NCBI GenBank assembly: GCA_025924295.1
Contig: JAICEG010000027.1
Span: 1 to 20,401, forward strand
Source of the DNA: Vicinamibacteria bacterium
Lineage (GTDB): Bacteria; Acidobacteriota; Vicinamibacteria; Vicinamibacterales; UBA2999
DNA length: 20,401 nt
Direction: 5' to 3'
Every line of letters begins with the position of its first letter. Position 1 is the first letter of the stretch. The translations under genes were made by a program, and so were the position numbers. The notes under the pieces are model-generated. The model saw nothing but the letters and a program-made list of their open reading frames with translations, did no database searches and was not told where the DNA came from. Shown here in pieces: positions 8,501 through 14,536 of this stretch.

Positions 8501-8892
8501 TGACGGTCTTCACGGGGACCGACCGTGCGCTGTCGGGGATTCAGGCAACGACGCAGCGCGCGAATCAGATCCTCGATGATCCCTATGGCGACGGGACGCC
8601 CAATAACTGGCTGAACCCCGCCGCGTTTGCGCTACCAGCGCTCGGCACGTACGGCAACTCCGTGCGCAACGCCTATGACGGTCCCGGACGACATGTTGTC
8701 GATCTCTCACTCGTACGGTCGTTCCGGTTCGCGAACAATCATCGCCTCGAGGCGCGAGTCGAGGCGTTCAACGCGTTCAACTGGTTCCTGCTGGAGAATC
8801 CGAACACCACGTTGTCAGCGGCGACGTTTGGACGCATTACTGCGTCGGGTGATCCGAGGATCATGCAGTTCGCGGTCAAGTACGATTTTTAG
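5527..8892 (+). CDS. Oar-like TonB-dependent outer-membrane receptor
   Basis: An 1121-residue protein. The frame is open far upstream, but the ATG at 5527 follows a GGAGG ribosome site (5518-5522) and begins a clear signal peptide (MKRTLRTLVGVLVLLFSGLDAHAQ). Next comes a carboxypeptidase-regulatory-like domain (about 25-110: INGTVTDEAGGVLPGATV, GTYTLTNLPIGPYRLEV), then a plug-like region with VEALPLEGRNVASLV and LLDGAMHNN, and a long beta-barrel with aromatic-rich strands ending in FAVKYDF. A terminal Phe is the usual signal for outer-membrane insertion. The layout matches acidobacterial and myxobacterial Oar-type TonB receptors, which take up or surface-handle unknown polymers or peptides. 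It is divergent from the MBL gene and followed by a secreted protein gene, so it may bring in or export the substrate handled by these proteins. Confidence 0.95.
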   Translation: MKRTLRTLVGVLVLLFSGLDAHAQTTAQINGTVTDEAGGVLPGATVSALQTQTGFRRDVVTDVEGTYTLTNLPIGPYRLEVSLGGFRTYVQTGIVLQVNSNPVIPVRLLLGAIEETVSVEAAAPLVETRNPSIATIVDNEAVEALPLEGRNVASLVILAGSAVDTGNPSSRSLTQSRGIAVAGGQQFGVQYLLDGAMHNNWYDGVNLPLPFPDAMQELRVETSSQNAQNGVKAGGTVSVATKAGTNLYRGDVFEFARHHRFNAKAPFAAVNPVTGERASDGLVRNQFGGVLGGPIIQDKIFFFGAYQGTRTTQTPADIITFIPTAAMMNGDFTTVASAQCRAQGNLALPPALGFVNNRINPALFSPAAVKIAGMLPPTSDPCGQIAYSRPTKPTEDMPIGRIDWQLNPNHSLFGRYMLSTTFWEPAFENAGGNILAATLGGRDNTVHSFVIGDSVVLNNSMVNSMRFSVSRTSVIRTHSELFGPEDVGVNMFTYIPEYMNLTITGAFSINTGTETFSYYKPNTYSFSDDLTIVRGNHQFGFGGAVAMSDWQTESNVRSMGPMSFNGGVTGLPLADFLMGRVFEFREATPFRQDIKQPYFALYAQDTWRMSPNVTFNYGLRWEPWFPQDSVDQAVYTFDVDRMWNNVRSTVYPQAPAGLYYPGDPGFPGNSGMNVVWSNLAPRVGVSWDPRGDGRTSVRAGYGLTGDFVTGQFFFDSRSAPPFGLEQRLTNTRLDDPWGAVGRTNPYPVPLGGDDYPYDAALYSLFISMPTDIKTTRNHAWNLALQHQLGENMAFSATYLGNRMVNMWGVVDGNPGVIPAGSTATGPCTLKLPTGGTQSFANCSTAPLDLRRELSQVNPPVGQYYGYLDWITDAGWQDYHGLLLSIQRRSAGGLTTNANYTISTCEGLISQGQAPLNVATGYMIPVSLIEPPSDAERDAIFESDKGRCSTWRKHIFNLSASIETPQFSNATARALGSGWRISGIYRANSGAPLTVFTGTDRALSGIQATTQRANQILDDPYGDGTPNNWLNPAAFALPALGTYGNSVRNAYDGPGRHVVDLSLVRSFRFANNHRLEARVEAFNAFNWFLLENPNTTLSAATFGRITASGDPRIMQFAVKYDF

Positions 8893-8900
8893 CAGCCGAA

Positions 8901-8990
8901 AACGTGTCAACGCCCAAATTCCAACTCCCAACTCCCAAGCCACATGGGTGTTTCGAAGTTGGAGATTTGGGAGTTGGGAATTGACACGTT
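8901..8990. repeat. long imperfect inverted repeat between receptor and next gene
   Basis: Two perfect 10-base ends (AACGTGTCAA at 8901-8910 and TTGACACGTT at 8981-8990) enclose two low-complexity arms. One is rich in CCAACTCCCAA and the other in TTGGGAGTTGGGAA, and they are imperfect reverse complements. The element begins 8 bases after the receptor stop and ends 21 bases before the next start. As RNA it would form a long stem, so it may stop transcription or protect the receptor mRNA end. It could also be a dispersed non-coding element. No T-run follows the stem. Confidence 0.7.
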
Positions 8991-9011
8991 CCGCTTGTGG
9001 AGACCGAAGGT

Positions 9012-10100
9012 ATGAAGGCAGTTCTCGTCGGCGTCATCGTGTTCCTGTTCGGCGGGCATCTTGCGGCCCAGTGGCTCAAACAACCGACGAGCGGGATTCC
9101 ACGCACGCCCGACGGCAAGCCAAACCTGACGGCGCCCGCGCCGCGGGCGCCGGATGGCAGGCCGGACCTTACCGGGTTGTGGTTGAAGTCGTCGCCCAAG
9201 TACGCACGCAACGTCGCCGCAGATCTCACACCAGACGAGATTCGGCCGTGGGTACGAGATCTGGTCGAACAGCGGCGCGAGGATCTCGGCAAGGACGGCA
9301 TGCAGGTGCGCTGCCTGCCGCTCGGCCCGGCCTACGCAACCGCTGGTGACAGCACCGGGTCGGAGATGACGCGCATAGTCCAAACGCCGCAGCTCATCGT
9401 GATGCTCAACCCGGATCTCACGTATCGCCAGATCTGGCTGGACGGCCGCGCGCTCGAGTCCGATCCGAACCCGTCGTGGATGGGGTACTCCGTCGGGCGG
9501 TGGGACGGCGACACGCTTGTCGTCGAGAGCTACGGATTCCATGCCGGCACCTGGCTCGATCGGACCGGCCATCCGCACACGGAGCAACTGCGCATGACCG
9601 AGCGGTACCGCCGCCCGCGTTTCGGGACGCTCGAGATCGAAGTCACGTTCTCGGATCCCAAGGCGTACACCAAGCCCTGGACGGTGAAGGTTGGCGCGGA
9701 TTACGCGGCTGACACGGAGATGATCGAGTGGGTGTGCAACGAGGGCGCGAGCCGGGCTCTGGTGCACTGGGTCGGCACGGCATCGGACGAACGGCGAAAT
9801 GAGCCGAAGATTGCACCGGAGATCCTGGCGCGATACACCGGCACGTACATCGAACAGCCTCCGTACTGGAGGAGCGCGCAGATCGTCGGGTCGCCGGGAT
9901 CATCTGGTCGCACGCTGCACATCACGCTGGAAAGCGGCAGGCTGGTCGGCGAGATGGACGGCCGCGGCAAACAGGATCTCGTCGCGCTGTCCGAGGCCGA
10001 GTTCACCGGCCTCTACGGTCTCGGCGTCCAGTTCATCGACGGCGGTCTGTTCGTGAAACACGTCTCCGGCAACTACCGCTTCGCGCGCAAGCCGTCGTGA
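9012..10100 (+). CDS. secreted protein of unknown family with GxWDGDTLVV motif
   Basis: A 362-residue protein. The ATG at 9012 is preferred over a GTG fifteen bases upstream because GAAGG lies just before it and the signal peptide MKAVLVGVIVFLFGGHLAAQ starts there. A proline-rich segment with two similar phrases (TPDGKPNLT, APDGRPDLTG) leads into GRPDLTGLW (49-57). The central part has IWLDGRALESDPNP, VGRWDGDTLVV (161-171), ERYRRPRFGTLEIEVTF and DPKAYTKPW. These match, in order, the motifs of the secreted proteins at 1334-2266 and 2279-3259, so it belongs to the same broad superfamily. The C-terminal third (about 270-362) looks like a separate small beta domain opening PEILARYTGTY, typical of add-on domains in secreted hydrolases. 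No catalytic motif is recognised. Confidence 0.88.
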   Translation: MKAVLVGVIVFLFGGHLAAQWLKQPTSGIPRTPDGKPNLTAPAPRAPDGRPDLTGLWLKSSPKYARNVAADLTPDEIRPWVRDLVEQRREDLGKDGMQVRCLPLGPAYATAGDSTGSEMTRIVQTPQLIVMLNPDLTYRQIWLDGRALESDPNPSWMGYSVGRWDGDTLVVESYGFHAGTWLDRTGHPHTEQLRMTERYRRPRFGTLEIEVTFSDPKAYTKPWTVKVGADYAADTEMIEWVCNEGASRALVHWVGTASDERRNEPKIAPEILARYTGTYIEQPPYWRSAQIVGSPGSSGRTLHITLESGRLVGEMDGRGKQDLVALSEAEFTGLYGLGVQFIDGGLFVKHVSGNYRFARKPS

Positions 10101-10160
10101 CCGACAAGGGCTCGGTTTCGTGAGTTGCTGGCGCGTGCTAGCATTCGCGGCGTTTGCGTC

Positions 10161-11261
10161 ATGAGCACTTGTTTTTCGATCATGCCATTCAACGCCCGCT
10201 TCATCGAGGTCGACCGCGTCATCAGCGAGGCGGCCGTTGAATGCGGCCTCGAGTATGTGCGCAGCGACCGGCATCACCAGCCCGGAAGCGTCATGCCGCA
10301 GGTGGTGAAGGCCATCCGAGAATCTGCGGTTGTCGTCGCCGACATCACCGATTACAACCCAAACGTTCTTTACGAACTCGGTATCGCCCACCAGATCAAG
10401 GGTCCCGATCGCGTAGTGATCGTCACACAGGCACTCAACGACAAGGCAGCATACGACCTCCAACAGTTTCGTCAACTCCTCTACGAGCAGCATGCTGACG
10501 GTCTTCGGGAACTGAGAGACACACTCCCTGGTTTCTTGCGAGCGGCCATGCGGTCCACTGTCGAGCAGGAGACGTGGTCTGTCATTCGGGGGCGCTTACC
10601 CCGCACACGGATGATCGTGCGCGACCTCGAGCACGTGCTCGATTCAGCGGGCCCGGCTGGACGCGTCGATCTCACGATTCGGACGGCGGCTGGTTTAGGC
10701 ACGATGGCGATCAGCGATCTCGAGCCAGTTGACCCGTCGATTGAGCCTGAGTACCGAACGTCGCTGCTGTCGGAGCGCAACCTGCTGCGAGAGCTGCTGG
10801 TTCGAGGCGCCAGATTGAAAGCCGTCCTGAATCCGCCGCGACGCTTTGCGCAGAAAATGCTGCCCGCACGCCTGAAGGTTCGCTACGAGCGCCTGATCGG
10901 CCTGCTCGAAGGGCGAAGCGACGTCTCGAATCCAGAGCTTGCAGCACTCGACCTCGCCGCCATGTCGCAGTGCGAGTTCGTGGTCTCGCCCGTGCCGATG
11001 CCCAATCTCTTTGTGATTGGCGATATGGTCGCGTATGAGGGATTCAAGCGCGGCGGCGCGCACGGCTTCGACAAGACGCACTGTTTCACCGGAGGGGAAG
11101 ACATTCGCGAGGTCACCGAGCAGTTCGACCAGTTCTACGACGACGCACGTCGGGAGATGCGGGACCTCCATCCACCTTCTGGATTGTCAGGCAATGCGCT
11201 GCTGGAGCTGCTCCGCCGTTTCTACCAGGAAGCGCTCAGCGGCGAATCGGCCTCAGTGTGA
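10161..11261 (+). CDS. nucleoside deoxyribosyltransferase/TIR-like protein
   Basis: A 366-residue, apparently cytosolic protein; the ATG at 10161 is chosen because the conserved core starts at once (CFSIMPF at 4-10). The N-terminal domain has the pattern of nucleoside 2-deoxyribosyltransferase-like and TIR-like proteins: VVVADITDYNPNVLYELG at 57-74, followed by IAH and VVIVTQ. Glu72 is placed like the nucleophilic Glu of that enzyme class. The C-terminal half (about 185-350) has SERNLLRELLVRGARLKAV, CEFVVSPVP and PNLFVIGDMVAYEG, then EQFDQFYDDAR. That arrangement recalls phospholipase-D-like sensor domains but lacks an HKD motif. Proteins with this N-terminal fold often cleave or sense nucleotides in stress or phage defence. 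That role is an inference here, helped by the TIR remnant and toxin-antitoxin genes next door. Confidence 0.82.
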   Translation: MSTCFSIMPFNARFIEVDRVISEAAVECGLEYVRSDRHHQPGSVMPQVVKAIRESAVVVADITDYNPNVLYELGIAHQIKGPDRVVIVTQALNDKAAYDLQQFRQLLYEQHADGLRELRDTLPGFLRAAMRSTVEQETWSVIRGRLPRTRMIVRDLEHVLDSAGPAGRVDLTIRTAAGLGTMAISDLEPVDPSIEPEYRTSLLSERNLLRELLVRGARLKAVLNPPRRFAQKMLPARLKVRYERLIGLLEGRSDVSNPELAALDLAAMSQCEFVVSPVPMPNLFVIGDMVAYEGFKRGGAHGFDKTHCFTGGEDIREVTEQFDQFYDDARREMRDLHPPSGLSGNALLELLRRFYQEALSGESASV

Positions 11262-11415
11262 GACGCGGATAGCCTCACGAACTTCCGTCCGCAGAGGCTT
11301 TCTACTGAAGACGCACGTCGCGGCATGCCTGAGGGCATGAAGAGTGTTCCGAAAGGTGATGCAAGCGTTCGCGACGTCGTCGGCTCGATCGACGCGTCCG
11401 CATAGAATCACGTCG

Positions 11416-11526
11416 ATGGCCGATTTGTTCATCTCCTACAAACGGACGGACAGGCAGCGAGTCGAACGGATTGCGGACCTTTTCCGCGAGAAATCAGTCT
11501 CTGTCTGGTTCGACGCACACCTCTGA
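11416..11526 (+). pseudogene. truncated TIR-domain gene remnant
   Basis: A 36-codon frame starts MADLFISYKRTDRQRVERIA and ends SVSVWFDAHL before a TGA. This matches the first strand, first helix and second strand of a bacterial TIR domain (xxFISYxRxD ... VWFDxxL) closely, but all later elements, including the catalytic Glu region, are missing. Neither of the other two frames downstream restores the domain. The break lies only about 25 bases before the toxin-antitoxin promoter, so an insertion or deletion that brought in the toxin-antitoxin pair probably removed the rest. A TAGAAT sequence at 11403-11408 may be an old -10 element. Could also be a short expressed fragment; a pseudogene is more likely. 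Confidence 0.72.
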
Positions 11527-11548
11527 AGGCAGGGCGTCCGCCCGACAT

Positions 11549-11569
11549 GGTATGATAGTTCATCATACC
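11549..11569. promoter_or_regulatory. palindromic operator/-10 region of the toxin-antitoxin operon
   Basis: A perfect 8-base inverted repeat, GGTATGAT and ATCATACC, separated by AGTTC, lies 3 bases before the antitoxin ATG at 11573. The left arm contains TATGAT, a good -10 match, so a repressor bound here would block transcription. Ribbon-helix-helix antitoxins typically bind such sites to control their own operon. A matching -35 box is not evident. Confidence 0.7.
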
Positions 11570-11572
11570 GTT

Positions 11573-11815
11573 ATGCCGAAGACCAAAGTGGCGTTGACGA
11601 TAGACGCCGACCTGCTCGATCAGGTCGACCAATTGGTGTCCCAGCAACGGTTCCGCAATCGAAGCCAGGCCATCGAGGCGGCCCTCGCCGACAAGCTCCA
11701 TCGCTTGGCGAAAACTCGTTTGGCAAGGGAGGCGGCCAAACTCGATCCTGCTCAGGAGAAACGGCTCGCTGAGGAAGGCATGGCGGATGCGCTCGACTCG
11801 TGGCCAGAATACTGA
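11573..11815 (+). CDS. CopG-type ribbon-helix-helix antitoxin
   Basis: An 80-residue protein. The N-terminal strand KVALTIDADLLDQVDQL, then RFRNRSQAIEAALADKL, is the ribbon-helix-helix DNA-binding fold. The charged C-terminal tail (REAAKLDPAQEKRLAEEG, then WPEY) is the usual toxin-binding segment. The ATG at 11573 is chosen; an in-frame ATG at 11552 would start inside the palindromic operator and add seven residues. The gene overlaps the toxin start by 16 bases, as is normal for these pairs. It should neutralise the MazF-like toxin and repress the operon through the palindrome directly upstream. Antitoxins of this fold pair with several toxin types, but the toxin gene next to it settles the assignment. 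Confidence 0.9.
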   Translation: MPKTKVALTIDADLLDQVDQLVSQQRFRNRSQAIEAALADKLHRLAKTRLAREAAKLDPAQEKRLAEEGMADALDSWPEY

Positions 11816-12135
11816 GAGGCGAAATCCGCTGGGCGGACCTCAATCCCGTCCGCGGACGCGAGCAGGCCGGCCAACGCCCGATCCTGGTCCTCAGCCACGA
11901 CGTGTTCAACGAACGATCGGGGACAGTGATCGCCGTGGCCATGACGAGTCAGGAGCCCAAGGCCGGCTTCCCTTTGACGCTCGAGAGTAGGGCCACTGGG
12001 CTGACCAAACGCTCCTGGATCAAGATCAGCCAGATTCGAACCCTCTCCGTGGACCGAGTGGGTCGGCGGATCGCCCATGCCTCAGAAGAAGAACTGGCCC
12101 GCGTCCTCCAGGGGCTCAACGAAATTCTCGGATAG
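11800..12135 (+). CDS. mazF: MazF/PemK-type endoribonuclease toxin
   Basis: A 111-residue protein starting at a GTG inside the antitoxin gene. The family signature is clear: RGEIRWADLNPVRGREQ, then GQRPILVLSHDVFN, VIAVAMTSQ, and KISQIRTLSVDRVG. Arg26 and Thr49 sit where MazF-family enzymes have their catalytic Arg and Thr, so the toxin is probably active. MazF toxins cut single-stranded mRNA at short sequences and halt growth when the antitoxin is degraded. Length and motifs are complete, with no sign of decay, unlike the TIR fragment upstream. The cut sequence cannot be read from the gene. Confidence 0.93.
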   Translation: MARILRGEIRWADLNPVRGREQAGQRPILVLSHDVFNERSGTVIAVAMTSQEPKAGFPLTLESRATGLTKRSWIKISQIRTLSVDRVGRRIAHASEEELARVLQGLNEILG

Positions 12136-12202
12136 AGCGGTGCTGCCGTCGAGACATGTGCAGACGTCGTCGGAAAGTCGCGCGCGGCGGAGTGTTCGAG
12201 CA

Positions 12203-12289
12203 GATGGTTGACTGGTGATTTGCGGGTGATCCCGACGAGGGGGATCACCCAACAAATCACCGATCAGAATTCAACGATCACCAACCATC
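12203..12289. repeat. nested imperfect inverted repeat between converging genes
   Basis: The inner stem pairs GGTGATTTGCGGGTGATCCC (12214-12233) with 12241-12261, differing by a mismatch and a one-base bulge, around a 7-base loop (GACGAGG). An outer pair, GATGGTTG (12203-12210) and CAACCATC (12282-12289), adds a looser stem. It lies between the toxin gene (plus) and the NHL protein gene (minus), which converge, so it may act as a two-way terminator. No T-run follows, so a dispersed palindromic element is the alternative. A weaker AAATCAA/TTGATTT pair lies at 12299-12325 and reaches the NHL stop codon. Confidence 0.65.
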
Positions 12290-12323
12290 GAAGATCCCAA
12301 ATCAAAGATCAACGAATGTTGAT

Positions 12324-13622
12324 TTACTTCCACGCCGACCGAATCGGCTTGCCAACCAGCATCGCGGGATTGGCACCCTTGCGCGGCGTGTACTTCTGGG
12401 CGCCGCCGTTGTCGACTTCGGCGACGTAGAAGTTCCCGTCCTGGTCGACGCTCATGCCGTGCACGCCCCACATGCCGCCGGGGAAGTCACCCCACGTGCC
12501 CCATGCGTACTGGAAGTTGCCATTGAGGTCGTACTTCAGGATCTTGCTGGTTCCGCGATCGGCCGCCCACAGGTAGCCGTCGCTGAAGATGTGGAACAGG
12601 TGGATGTCGGCGGGATCTTTTCCGAATGACCACTCGTGCAGGAACTTGCCGTTCTCGTCGAACACCTGCGCCCGCTTGTTGCCGCGATCGTTCACGAAGA
12701 CACGACGCGTCTTCGGATCGACCGCGATGCCGTGGACGTTGTTGAAGTAGCCGGGGCGCGTCTCCTTGCCCGCCTCGCCACGCTGACCCCACGCGGTCAG
12801 GTACTTGCCGTCCTTGTCGAATTTCACGACGCGGGTTCCGTTGTAGCCATCGGCCACGACGAAGCTGCCGTCCGGGAACCAGTCCATGAAGGTCGGCCGG
12901 TTGAAGTGCGAAGCGTCGTTGCCAGGCACGCCGTAGGTGCCGATCGTCTGCACCTTCGTCTTGCCGTCGTTGGTGAACTTGTGGATGACGTGCTTGTGGT
13001 CGTCGACGATCCAGACGTGCTTCTGCGGATCGTACGGGCTGATGGCGATGAAGTGCGGCCGCTGCATCATCGAGTCGTATTGATTCCACGAATCAACCAG
13101 GTTGCCCTGGCCATCGAAGATCATGACGGTGTGTTCCCAGCGCGCGTCGACGCCGAACTTTCTCCCGCCGTTGCCCTTCTCCCATGCCTCCATGCCGCCT
13201 TCGGCCGGCTGCCCGGTGCCGCCGTTTCCGGGCGGGCTGGCCGCGGTGGCGTCTCGCCAGGGCAAGCGGCCGATCGGGAACGTGAGGTTCGGTCCGAGCT
13301 GCGGGAGGTTGGTCGGCTTCGGGCGCCCCAGCATTGGCAGCTCGCCACGCTGCAGCACGAAGATGCGATTCGGGCTCTCGGCGAACACGCTCTGGCCCGC
13401 GCCAAACGTCCACCCCTCGTGGCCCTTGATGGTTGAGAGATCCTTCGGCCAGTCGGCAGCGACGTCGTACGCGCCGAAGATGTCCTGACCTCCCTTTTCG
13501 GCCGGCACCGCGGCAAAGCGTGTCGGGGCTGACTGACCGACGACGACCTGGCTCTCAGGCAGGTAGATGACCGCGAGTGCCACTATGAATCCCGTGACGA
13601 ACATGACGACGCGTCCAGGCAT
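12324..13622 (-). CDS. exported NHL-repeat beta-propeller protein
   Basis: A 432-residue protein with an uncleaved or cleaved N-terminal hydrophobic segment (VVMFVTGFIVALAVIYL). A strong ribosome site (GGAGGAGG on the minus strand, 13628-13635) precedes the ATG. From about residue 160 it shows NHL-type propeller repeats: VMIFDGQGNLVDSW, HVWIVDDHKHVIHKF, SFVVADGYNGTRVVKFDKDG, GIAVDPKTRRVFVNDRGN, LWAADRGTSKILKYDLNGN and GNFYVAEVDN. The pattern resembles the lyase-type propeller of peptidylglycine alpha-amidating enzymes, but activity cannot be claimed. A Pro/Gly-rich linker at about 128-148 precedes the propeller. It diverges from the DoxX operon across 134 bases and may share control with it. 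A binding or scaffold role in the cell envelope is likely. Confidence 0.88.
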   Translation of the reverse strand: MPGRVVMFVTGFIVALAVIYLPESQVVVGQSAPTRFAAVPAEKGGQDIFGAYDVAADWPKDLSTIKGHEGWTFGAGQSVFAESPNRIFVLQRGELPMLGRPKPTNLPQLGPNLTFPIGRLPWRDATAASPPGNGGTGQPAEGGMEAWEKGNGGRKFGVDARWEHTVMIFDGQGNLVDSWNQYDSMMQRPHFIAISPYDPQKHVWIVDDHKHVIHKFTNDGKTKVQTIGTYGVPGNDASHFNRPTFMDWFPDGSFVVADGYNGTRVVKFDKDGKYLTAWGQRGEAGKETRPGYFNNVHGIAVDPKTRRVFVNDRGNKRAQVFDENGKFLHEWSFGKDPADIHLFHIFSDGYLWAADRGTSKILKYDLNGNFQYAWGTWGDFPGGMWGVHGMSVDQDGNFYVAEVDNGGAQKYTPRKGANPAMLVGKPIRSAWK

Positions 13623-13756
13623 ACAGTCCTCCTCCGGTGAATCGACCAGCTCCGGCGACCGCAGATGTTACCCGTGCTTCGCGTTCACCTCAATGGGGCT
13701 GCCGGGCTCCGGGCTTTGGCGCCATTTCCCCGTTGACGCGCCACGGCAGGAAGGTT

Positions 13757-14536
13757 ATGAACGACGTGCCCATGGGACAACTGGCACCGTATCTCCAGAG
13801 CGTCGCGCGAATCATCTTTGGCTTCCTCGTGCTGCGTCACGGGATGGAGCAGGTCCTGGCGTACCCGGAGGCCAGCCATGCGTCGCGGGTGTCCTTCGAG
13901 GGCGCTCTCGAGCTCATCGCATTTCCGGCTGGGCTTCTGCTCATCCTCGGCCTGTATACGAGGCAGGTCGGCCTCGTGCTTGCCGTGCTCTACTTCGTCC
14001 TTTTCTTTCTCGGCCCGCTGCAACGTGGTCCGTTCACGCACCGCAACGGCGGGGATCCCATCCTGCTCAACGCATTCTTCTTCCTCTACCTGTCGGCCGC
14101 GGGCGCCGGCCCATGGAGCCTGGACCGGCTGCGTGGGGCAACCTCAACGGACACGAGATGGACGCCAATCCTGCTCGGCATTCTGAGGATTGCCGCCGGA
14201 CTGCTGTTCCTGATGCACGGGCTGGAAAAGATCTTCGGCGTCGGTGGTGGCCGCATCGACCGCGACATCATGACCATCCGTGGTTTTGCTGGTTGGCTCG
14301 AGATTATTGGTGGACCGCTCTTCACCGTTGGACTGTTCACGCGTCCCGTGGCCTTCATCCTGTCGGGTGAGATGGCCGTCGCGTATTTCCGATCGTGGGC
14401 TCCTCGTGGTTTCTGGCGCAGCTTCGAGCAGGCGGGTATGGAAGCGTCCATCCTGTTCTGTTTCCTGTTTCTGTTCTTCTGGGCGGCAGGTCCTGGCGCC
14501 CTCAGCGTCGACGCATGGCGAGGAAAAAAGCGATGA
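13757..14536 (+). CDS. tandem DoxX-family membrane protein
   Basis: A 259-residue membrane protein made of two DoxX-like halves of four helices each (about 8-125 and 130-250). Both halves have the family pattern: R-I-x-F/A-G-x-L-x-L-x-H-G-M/L-E at 19-32 and again at about 142-156, and GLYTR / GLFTR after the second helix. The ATG at 13757 follows AGGAAGG (13748-13754) at ideal spacing; the longer upstream frame is not used. DoxX proteins occur in thiosulfate:quinone oxidoreductases and other membrane redox systems. The stop overlaps the start of the Tat-exported ThDP enzyme (ATGA), so the two are made together. It is a candidate membrane anchor or quinone-side electron acceptor for that enzyme; this is inferred from gene order. 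Confidence 0.9.
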   Translation: MNDVPMGQLAPYLQSVARIIFGFLVLRHGMEQVLAYPEASHASRVSFEGALELIAFPAGLLLILGLYTRQVGLVLAVLYFVLFFLGPLQRGPFTHRNGGDPILLNAFFFLYLSAAGAGPWSLDRLRGATSTDTRWTPILLGILRIAAGLLFLMHGLEKIFGVGGGRIDRDIMTIRGFAGWLEIIGGPLFTVGLFTRPVAFILSGEMAVAYFRSWAPRGFWRSFEQAGMEASILFCFLFLFFWAAGPGALSVDAWRGKKR

